A stretch of 64,000 bases of DNA from Pohlia nutans. Its lineage: Eukaryota > Streptophyta > Bryopsida > Bryales > Mniaceae. Under the pieces are notes generated by a model. It searched no databases. It had not been told where the DNA came from and saw only the letters and a program-made list of their open reading frames with translations. The DNA is taken from positions 8,558,501-8,622,500 of the forward strand of contig CM040101.1 of the NCBI GenBank assembly GCA_022496805.1. Direction: 5' to 3'. Position 1 is the first letter of the stretch, and every line of letters begins with the position of its first letter. Positions 54,941 to 64,000 of this stretch are shown here, one piece after another. Made by a program: the position numbers and the translations under genes.

Positions 54941-55247
54941 AAGAGCATCCCCACTCCTACACGCTAGAGATGACTCGCTGAAATTATTCATTTACATTTG
55001 AAGAGCCCTTGCACTTACACTCCCCCACCCTTGCATGCCCCTCACACATCAAAAGTGCACATCAAATAGTCAATGAAACAATCACAAGTAGAATGTGGGG
55101 ATATAATCAACTAAATAGTGATTTGAAGGGCCATTTCTTGACACGCTAGGATTGAGAGTGAAGAGGCATTTTGGAAGGGCCCTTGGCACTTTTCATCTAG
55201 TTCTAGAGTGTGAGAGACTCTGGGAGGGCTGCGGTGGAGCTGCTCTA
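54941..55247. mobile_element. MITE with AGAGCATCCCCAC ends
   Basis: About 307 bp. Left AAGAGCATCCCCACTCC and right GCGGTGGAGCTGCTCT form imperfect inverted ends. It is the reverse-orientation relative of 17678-17981. Target duplication not clear. Confidence 0.65.
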
Positions 55248-55868
55248 AGTGCTCAACGACACCAAGGGCCTTCAAGGGTTAAGTCAAGTAAACTTTGACG
55301 ATGCATAATTCCATGAGGATTTGTCCAATCATGCTGATTTTTTTTCAAAGCGTGTCAAATGAATATTTCTTTATTTCGGTCTTTAAATTTCTAATTTTAG
55401 ATTCACCCTGCCATCCAAATTGAGGAAAAACCAATAATGTTCTTTCCAGGAACTGTGAGTCTCATTTTTCACTTGGAATTTTGCAAGAACAAATATATCC
55501 TCTTGGTCACATAGAGGTAAAGTCAATTCAGTTATTAAGGTGTACAGAACCATGCCATTCCCTAACCCACAAATCTTATGGAAGCAAATCTCACTTTAGT
55601 CTATCTAGTTACTACCTCTGGTTAAAGGAATTTGTACAATCAGAAACCATCTTTGACAAACGGGGTCTAATAGAACTGCTAAGGAGCTGTTAAATTTGAG
55701 TACTAATTATCTTTTCTTCTTTTAGCACTGAAAATTCTGGCCAGATTCTCAATTGCGAGAACTAGTAGTAGCAGCTAGAGCTACCCAAATGAGCTCAACG
55801 GGTACTACTGTGGACAGAGTCACAAATAATTCTGCCACTCAAACCTGTACAATTTTGCCAACACTGTT
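55248..55868 (-). other. ClpX 3' flank
   Basis: Includes CTTCAAGGGTTAA ending at 55282, an unpaired TTAA-family end. The part next to 55868 is probably ClpX 3' UTR. The 70-codon ORF at 55481-55693 shows no known domain. Confidence 0.4.
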
Positions 55869-58800
55869 TTACATGTTTGCCGCCCTTGCTGGTACTTCTA
55901 GCTCTGTTTCAACCTCCTCATCTTCTTGGAGGGTTCTTTGCACTTCATTCTGTGGCAATCACAAGCATGATGGTCAGTGAAACAGGAACCAGAGGGTGAC
56001 AATCGTCCAGCCAAAGAAATAAATTTGTTCATTCGCAGTAGAATCTTAAACCTACAGGCTTTCAGACTCTTTTGATATAAAACATATAGTTTTCTGCAGG
56101 TTTGGGTAGTTATTGATTATTTTATCCTGAGCTTGAACTACAGTAACAGGAACGTTAACTTCTAAAGGACAAAGAAGCTTAAATTGGGCCTCCTGTTTCT
56201 TTTAGCAGTTTTGAGTAGGTTTTATGTGAACTTCTTTTTGTTTTTTCTTTGACCCACACATGCAATGTCCTTCACTGATTCTAGTGATATAAAATTTTCT
56301 CCCATTTGAATTGTATTTTTCACAATATGATCAATAGAATTTGTCATCTTAAAACCATGAATCCTTGGTCCTTAAGGGGTTACCAAGGGAAACAGAATTC
56401 ACTTGGACAGCCGCATCAAGGACCAGATTTAGATCAAAGGTTGCAAGACTCAAAATGTGATATCGTTGATCTTGAGGCTTACAATCATGGAGGCGCGTCG
56501 GCCATCAAAGCCTGCCACGCTCCTTACCTTGCTTGGTCTTTTTGGATTTCCTAAATAGAAATCTAATGCACCCTCGCCACGCAAAATCTTTGCACCATCT
56601 CCGTTTCCGTCAGGTGCCCCCACAGTATCCTCATCTAGTACTACGGCATCAATCTGCTCGTCTCCATTCGAAGTAATATCTGGAACCTGGGAATACTCGC
56701 AACAAAAATCAACAATACATCAGTCCCTTGCTGGATATAAATATAGAAATGATTATTATTATCCTATCTCATTAAGTCCTTATTTTTGAGTTGCAGAAGA
56801 GTTAAGTTCCTTAACTGAAACAATAAATTCATACGTGTTGCTAAGCAAAGGTTGAGGACAACTAACCTGGTACATAGCATCAGTGAGCAGAGTTTCCATA
56901 ATGGACCGAAGCCCACGTGCACCAGTGTTTTTCACCATAGCCTTCTGTGCAATCCTTCGCAAAGCTCCTTCAGTGTAATGCAGTTTGACCTGGCAGCACC
57001 AGGCACAGATCAACACGTCGAAATTGTATGCCTTTTTATATATCAATTGGAAATGCAAAGATAGCAAAAAGATGTATAAACAAAAAGAATTGACACCTCA
57101 TGGATGCAAATCAATTGCTTCACCATGGCTTAATCTGGTCACAGGACCTGATTCTTCAAGTATCAACTTCTACATCTGCTCGTTAGATTTGATCTTCAGA
57201 ACTGTTGATGATCACTAATGAACAAAATACTTACATTGTTCATGGAAAACATCTTCTTGTACTGTTTTCCAAGAGCATTCCGGGGTTCTGTCAGAACCTG
57301 TAATAGAGAAACAGTTGTGAATGTAGATCCCTCATTATTCTATTCAATACAGAATATTTCCTTGTAAAGGTACATCCAACATTCAAACCATCAAAACTAA
57401 AACGATATTCAAAGAAGGTGCTGTAAAAACGCTGCTACCTCATTACCTCGAAAAATACCGACACAATCTAACTTTCCTTTAAAAAATTGTACTCCGTAAA
57501 AAACGAATATTACCTGAACAAGCTGGTCTTCATTAAGTGCAGACAGACTAACAAGAACAGGAAACCGTCCAATAAACTCAGGAATCAACCCATAGGAAAT
57601 CAAATCACTGCTCTCTACCTGCACAAAATAGCCAGAAGTTACAGCCCCATTGTGTATCCAACACGAAACCCTACAACCGGGAGACGTCAAACTTCCTACT
57701 GAAAAGATATCGCAAAGATGCTCTCCAAATAGTCAAGACCACTGGTAAATGTCTTGACCATGATCAAGTAACTGGAACTGAAGAATATTGAAATGAAGAC
57801 TGTGTAAGCATGCGATACAAATCCAAATGCACAATCATTCAATAAAAAAATGTGGGGCTTTCATGTAATCTTAAACATCAAAGAATACTATTCGTAAGAT
57901 GTATTGTACCGTCTCAAGTAAAGAAGAAGTAATAGCCGCATCGATTAGCTTGTTTCCCCTCATATTGGCACGCACAGGTGCTCTGAAGCCAATTGATGAG
58001 TCTTGCTTCCTGAGAGAAATATTTATATGCAAGAACACGTGAGATCTCGTAGCACGATAAAGTAAAAATGTACCTTGTACTATAATGTTAAAATACCAAG
58101 AAATAATGTAAATACCATACTACCAGTAGTGACACAACAGATTTTCTCACATAGTACCGACCTCAAAACCAAGATCGTAAAATGTAGACAAATTAATGAT
58201 AAGATGCTCTTCGTCAGCCGTAACTATTATGGATGACGCATTTTACCTTTCTGCAATAGTCTTCTCCAGTTCGATAAAAGCTCCTCCACATATGAAAAGA
58301 ATATCCTTAGTATCAATCTGCAAAACTTACACTGTTCACAAAAATGTCCAGCCCAAAGTAGAAGATTCCACGATAAGTTCGCAAAGAAGCCATATCATGG
58401 AATACATATGCTTAGTACAAAGAAAATCCTCACAAGAAGAACGACACAATTAGAGACTAAAACCATTTTTCCATCCAAGAGCAGAATTGTCATAGGAGGA
58501 TGAGTTAATAAAGACATGCTCCGAGAATCAAATGACACTAGGACCTGCCGCACCTGGATATGGTCCCCCCTTGGATGTTTTCGTGCCCCTTTCTCTGGAA
58601 CATTCACAATCTGTATCATAATTTACTGAATCAGGAAAGAAACTTTTATACTGCATCATTCCTCCTCAATGTGAATTATTAGTCTCAGAACATGATATCG
58701 GTATACTACATCACAAGCATACCTCAGTAACGAAGAGCAATTTCAAGACTACACATCAATGTCAGCAATATATTTGGATGGCCAGTGTTATGGGCAGGAG

Positions 58801-61800
58801 CCCTGGTTCTTTTTCCTCTGGGTTTGGCTTAAGTACTTCGCATGAATTGAACAAGAATCAGATTAACTTTGAGAAATAAAGAGGAACCTACAGTGCCTTC
58901 CAACATCTTCAATAATGCCTGCTGGACGCCTTCACCAGACACGTCCCGGCTAATGTTCACACTCTCTGCCTGAACCATCCACTGACTGTCAGTACTGAAT
59001 GATCCAGCTTCAGTCAAAGCCAAGGGCGTACTTGGGTGCGTCACATATAGGAAGACAAAATGAGTCATGCCCACGATTTTCATGCCACCTAAAACCAACT
59101 AATCACCTCTATTTACCAAGAATGTGTATATGATTCATACTGGAGCAGCAGAATATACCTTCTTCGTAATTTTGTCCACTTCATCTATATAGATGATACC
59201 CTGCTGGGCAGCAGCCACATTAAACTCTGCTGCCTGTGGTGACACATCCAGCCCACCAAATAAATGAGCTCAATATAAAAGTCTAAGTATACGATAACCT
59301 AGATTCTCAATAACCTGACTGAAAGCGGTACCTTATAGCTCAAACATGATAAAGAGGGTCATGCAGGGAGCTATGAACAAGGAAACATTGAACAATGACG
59401 GAGTGACAATGAGTACCGGTAAATGATAAACGTACCATCAAGAGTTTGTAAAGAATGGACTCAACATCCTCTCCTACATATCCTGCCTGCACATGGCCAA
59501 AGATCATTATGACTATCAGTAATCCCCACAATAGCTTAGTAAAATGCCAAAGTTACAAGGACAAACTGTATGATATCTATGTAACTAGTAGACAATGTCA
59601 TTCACCCGGAACTGGCAAAACGAAGCAGAACCTTCGAACTTATCTTCTACCTCAGGCCCTGAGGAAAGCAAGACTGAAGGAATTTCTTTTTTGAGCTATT
59701 CCTTTAGCTCAAAACCTTGAAACCAGTGATGTGAGAAGGTCACCTGAGTGAGGGTTGTAGCATCAGCAATGACGAAAGGTACGTTTACAAATCTGGCCAA
59801 GGTTTTGGCAAGCAGAGTTTTTCCTGACACAGATGAATCAAAAGTTAGTATCTCTTGGCTTGTATTGTCTGCGTATGTACTGGCAACCATTGATTGACCT
59901 AGGAGAAAATAAACTCAAACTTTGGACTAAGACTTGAATGGCAATAGAAGTTAGTATTATCAGTTAGGCAAACATAAAAGCAGTAAGCAACAGGATTTCA
60001 AACGCACCAGAACCAGTAGGACCCATAAGAAGAACATTGCTCTTCTCCAATTCTACAACATCATTTTCTTCACCTTCAACGTCACTCACACTGAGCCTGC
60101 AAATGCATCTCGCGACTTTAGACAGGAGAATTATACCAAAATACCAAAATATCTCAATCATCTTCCATTTCCAAAGATACTTGTCTCCCAGAGCAAGGTG
60201 TTATGAATGTCAACTACAACATGCCAGAAATGAAAATACAGAAAGCACAAGGAAGTAGCTGTACAAATCTGATGAAGATTCATTTGTGTCCACTAAAACA
60301 AGTAGAAAGGAAATTTGACTGTATCAATATAATGATACCCAGTGAAACAATTACGGTAGCACACAAGGTACAAGGATGCATATCATAGGAAATATACCCA
60401 TCATTAGTAGGTTTCACGTTGCCTTTCTGCACAGATTCAAAGTAGATACGTTTGTAATGGTTATAAACCGCCACGGACAATATCTGCAGGGAACCAAAAT
60501 ATTAATATTGTGTGAACAAATCCAAAATCATTCTTCATTCTGTTGCGAGCCTCTTAAAGATAATCTAAGTGGGCTTCCACGCCATTATTCCAGCACCGAT
60601 TCTTAGTCTTTAGCCACCCAAGGTTCTTCCAGGCCACAATAAACCGATTGTGTCATTATCGATTCCAAGTCTTGAATATACACGCCGGTGCAAATTAATA
60701 TCTTTCTCCGCTCAAAGAAGCAAGTCCGAGGAGCTATAAACTGTATCTTGTTTGATGACAGACTTTTGCAATCTCGCTTACAGTATGAAATGACAAAGCT
60801 TGAAATGTACAATGCAATCAAAATGGAAAAATAACATTGGAATTGTTTCTAAGGATCCACTAGAGATTCCTGTGTCACACTCCCAACAAAAGTTGAAACG
60901 TGATGAGTATTTAGATGATTCAGACCAACACAAGTTCTTCGGTACAACCAGTAACTTTGACATTCTGCAGAACTAACTTTCTGAAATTTGCAAATATCCT
61001 ACTGAATATTTTCTTCTATTCGCAAAATGGACCCAACATACCGAATTACTGACAACTCGTTTGCCACAACAAAAGATGAGGAGGTGAAATGTGCAAGTAC
61101 CTTCTTAGCTCGTTCCTGTCCCACAACAAACTTGTCCAAAGCTTGACAAATTTCACGCGGAGTGGGAAGCTCTTTCCCTAGAGAAGAGCCGCCCCAGGAA
61201 CCAAATGCGCCACTTGATCCCCCTGAGCCTCCAATTCCAGTTTGCGCCCGGAGAAGGTTGGTGCTGGAACTTGGATATGGAGAACCGGCAGCTGCTTGAG
61301 CAGCCACTGGAGAAGGTGGAGGAAGTGAACCTGCACCAGTGATTTTTTCTCATTTTTTCAAGCGAGTCCCATTGGCGATTTGAAAATTGAAACTTGAAAA
61401 ATAGAAAGCATATTTGGCGATTTACTACAAATACATAGCTTTAATAGAGTTCTTGGCTACCTACACATACCAATGATAAGGGAAGATTATGGCGATATAC
61501 TCAATTTTTTTACCCAATTTTTCTTATAGCAACATAGCAAGCCCATTTTTCAAATAGCAAGTTGGAGATCAATATAGCCATCAAAAAAATCGCTAACCTG
61601 CACCTTGCTGCCAAGGCTGTACAGGCACATCACCTACACCATGCCCTTGTTGCCTTCGAGAAGTGTGCCACTGCGAAACACGTTGCACGGTTTCACGCAA
61701 TTGCACACTTTCCACCGACACCGCCGAGATCGAATCTCCGGAAGCATCTCTTGCACTCGCAGATGATGTTCCCTCATGCTCTTGAATAATCACAAGAGAT

Positions 61801-62225
61801 TCGGAGCTTCCACAATTGGAGCAAGGCGGCACAGAATCAGACAAAGGATAAATCGACGCCACTGATGGAACGACTGGCGTGTTGCAGTTCGCGCACACAG
61901 CTTGGGCTTGCAAGCCCTTCACTACACGTCGTGGTCTCCGTGCCCCTCCGTCGTGAAACCTAGCCACTTGTGAAATCTCCCCTCGTCTAATCGCAATGAC
62001 GGAATTACATTCTGTACCTCGGAAATAAGGATCAGCGACTGGCAATACAGTGCTGTACGAGCGAACAAAATTATGTAACTCACAGTGTGGAATGACCGGA
62101 ATCAGCGAATTCTCAACAGATGTGTTGAATTTTCCTCCAGATATGCTTAATGTCCCTAAGCATTTCCGACAATTCGCCATGCCCGTGGCAACATCGCTCA
62201 ACCTCCTCCACCTTACGGTCGCCAT
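55869..62225 (-). CDS. CLPX: Mitochondrial ClpX, ATP-dependent protease unfoldase
   Basis: AAA+ unfoldase that feeds proteins to ClpP in the mitochondrial matrix. Exons: 62225-61598, 61330-61101, 60483-60398, 60096-60008, 59823-59744, 59486-59436, 59233-59159, 58969-58892, 58610-58554, 58317-58247, 58009-57910, 57618-57514, 57297-57235, 56989-56867, 56686-56528, 55949-55869; 691 residues, phases all consistent. ATG 62225 starts an Arg-rich targeting-like N-terminus. C111/C114 and C135/C138 form the zinc-binding pairs. AAA+ motifs: Walker A GPTGSGKT (split by an intron), pore loop GYVGED, Walker [14 protein letters not shown]-type loop [10 protein letters not shown], Arg-finger region [17 protein letters not shown], and sensor-2 GARGLR. 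The last short exon gives an acidic tail ending ARAANM. All key residues are present. The last intron contains a TTAA-family element. Confidence 0.95.
56159..56379. mobile_element. TTAA-family element in the last ClpX intron
   Basis: Follows TTAA at 56155-56158 with CTTCTAAAGGACAAAG and ends CTTGGTCCTTAAGGGG, then TTAC. A shorter relative of the KH-intron copy at 27170-27478, in the same orientation. Confidence 0.72.
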
Positions 62226-63103
62226 TTTGCCGTAAATTCTGTTAATCAAAAGCGATGTGAGTAGACTGCAAACCCTAATGCACTGCGCAAACTCATGAAG
62301 AAAAGAAAATGGAGCAAGCTGGAAAGCCACCAATTAATCACCGAGACAGCTTGCATACCCTGTCTTCTTCTCAACAGATCAGCAACCGATTGAATCTGCA
62401 CATGATTCGCAACAGCAAAATTCTCCTTCCCCCTGAGCGTCAGGAAGTGTCCTACTTGGCACAGAATCCAGCAACCCCACCCTTTCACTATTAATGCTGT
62501 CCGTCCTTCCTCATCCACCACCTCCGAAGATCCAATTAACGTATAGTCAACTTCCACACTGAAAACACAGAAAGCATCCTAACTCCAAAACACAATTCTC
62601 CCCTGTGGTGGCTCTGTATCATTCCTTCGTTCAAGTTGTGCCAAAAAAATAAAATCCAAAACACAATTAAGAAATTCGGAAACCTAGTTCTCCAATTCCA
62701 ATCAGCGCTGTTCTTTGTTCAGGAACGCTGGAATGATAAATTTCGTACGTAACAGCCATCGCTCAGATTCGCACGCAATTTGCAACGACTCATATCCAAC
62801 GTAGAACAGAATATATCACTGTACGTAGGAGGGCAGCTAATCAATCAGAGATGTCACAAACAATTCTATTCCGAGCTTCAAAAGGCGCGGCGTGACGGCA
62901 TTGAAAGTAGAAAACGACGACTCTGGAAAATGTAGACGACGGTTTTAGACAGAAAGCTCGGTCGGGATTGTAAAGCGCGGGCCATCCATGGCACAGCATC
63001 GTCCTGGCCGTTTCTCGGAAGCCAACCTTTTACCACCGGTAGACTTCACAGCCCTTTATGCTTTGAAAGCGTTTAGGGTTGAAAAACACGCAAGTAAGTA
63101 AGC
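62226..63103 (-). promoter_or_regulatory. ClpX upstream region
   Basis: 5' UTR and promoter by position. It is less AT-rich toward 62850-63060, and TTTAGGGTT (telo-box-like) lies at about 63072. No TATA box chosen and no other gene seen. Confidence 0.4.
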
Positions 63104-63107
63104 TTAA

Positions 63108-63694
63108 CCCCTGAAAGGACCGTGGGTTTTTCTCGTTTTTGAGCATCATTTTCTCCTCTTTTTATTCATTTTTTTTTGGATTTTTGTGAATTTTTTTTTT
63201 TTTTGTTTTTTTTTTTTTTTCCTTGATAGCTAAAACTAATTTGAACATTACAAAAAAAGAATTAAAGAATTTTTTGACCAATTTAACAAATTTTCCCATG
63301 TTTCCCAAGAAGATCAAAAAAGGTTCAAAAAGATTGTCACTTCACTTCAAACGTTATAAATTTGCAATATGTGTAGTCAAATTCAATGAAAATTTTATCA
63401 TTCATTTTTTGGATAGTCTAAAGCAAGATTCTACGGTTAAAGATGCAAAAAAAACATTTCTAAGATTTATTTTAAACCCTACTCGAACTACCCATTCTCC
63501 CCTCAAAAAAAAAACCTCTCTCTCTCCATAACTTCCACTTACGAAGTCAGGATCAAAAAAAATTGAATCTTCGTTTTTGTATCGACATATTGAATATATA
63601 TAATGCTTTTCAAAAAATTAGGATAAAAATTGATACCGTGAGAACCTACTTGAACATTGAAATGTCCTAGTTAGGACATTTGCTCCTTTAGGGG
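63108..63694. mobile_element. TTAA-family element upstream of ClpX
   Basis: 587 bp starting after TTAA (63104-63107) with CCCCTGAAAGGACCG and ending TGCTCCTTTAGGGG followed by ATAA. The ends are inverted with a few mismatches and resemble the intronic copies. Interior has long T and A runs and a 102-codon Lys-rich ORF with no known domain. Confidence 0.72.
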
Positions 63695-64000
63695 ATAAAT
63701 GTCTGTTGGCTTTTTGAATGGTTAGCTAGCTCAGCCTCATAGTGAGTTTCGGGACTTTTGGCACATACGATATCAAATTGAAACACAGAGATGACAAGAC
63801 AAAGGGAAATAAATTAACCAAAGGCCAACATATGTCCTCACAAACATTGAATCAAGGGTCCCAAAAGGATTAAAGCTCGCGTAGGCTTGTTTTTTTACAA
63901 AGTTTTAACCTGTCCTATGTCCAAAAGCCTACATTGACATGGAAAAAAAAAATGAAGCCATCCCAAAACCAATCATTTGAAAAATCAACACGTCCATGGA
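63695..64000. other. Spacer to window end
   Basis: No supported feature. Confidence 0.4.

Noticed and set aside
56306..56554. 82-codon plus ORF over the last ClpX intron and exon 15
   Set aside because: Part lies in a repeat and part antisense to a well-supported ClpX exon.
1..64000. CRISPR arrays, bacterial operons, defence or toxin loci
   Set aside because: None seen; gene structure is eukaryotic throughout and no regular spacer arrays occur.

Overview
The window is nuclear DNA from a land plant. The evidence is spliceosomal introns of about 100-800 bp, five genes of typical plant families, a plant-type Ty3/gypsy LTR retrotransposon, many short inverted-repeat elements, and a scrap of plastid atpB embedded in nuclear sequence. 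Roughly five genes in 64 kb, AT-rich spacers and moderate introns would fit a bryophyte or other seedless plant. That taxonomic guess is weak, because nothing here is diagnostic.

Layout, left to right. (1) 1-6986, plus strand: 3' 20 exons of a mitochondrial half ABC transporter (ATM/ABCB25 type); only the start of the targeting region is off the window. (2) 7033-13767: an LTR retrotransposon on the minus strand, inserted in the 3' UTR of (1), with almost identical LTRs but broken gag-pol. (3) 13.8-24.2 kb: gene-poor DNA with several inverted-repeat elements, one small ORF with its own TATA box, and a scrambled fragment of the FAB1 gene. (4) 24202-28452, minus: seven coding exons of a five-KH-domain RNA-binding protein (RCF3/HEN4 type). 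(5) 28.5-33.4 kb: spacer with at least four inverted-repeat elements. (6) 33467-38593, minus: a 1708-residue FAB1/PIKfyve-type phosphoinositide kinase in one uninterrupted ORF. (7) 38.6-42.4 kb: divergent promoter region. (8) 42390-45721, plus: U11/U12 snRNP 48K protein, five coding exons. (9) 45.7-55.8 kb: repeat-rich spacer with Tc1-like fold-back elements, transposase remnants and the atpB fragment. (10) 55869-62225, minus: sixteen coding exons of mitochondrial ClpX. (11) 62.2-64 kb: ClpX upstream region and another inverted-repeat element.

The genes are unrelated housekeeping genes, not a pathway or cluster: mitochondrial export, RNA binding, endosomal PI(3,5)P2 synthesis, minor-intron splicing and mitochondrial proteolysis. 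I see no defence system, biosynthetic cluster or CRISPR. The most novel layer is the mobile DNA. A family of short elements is bounded by TTAA and begins CCCCTAAA or close to it; six copies have both ends recognisable, and two of these sit in introns of host genes. There is also a Tc1-like fold-back whose two arms both carry the transposase tail, and a rearranged FAB1 fragment next to a small promoter-bearing ORF. Exon borders were set by hand from GT/AG signals and reading-frame continuity.
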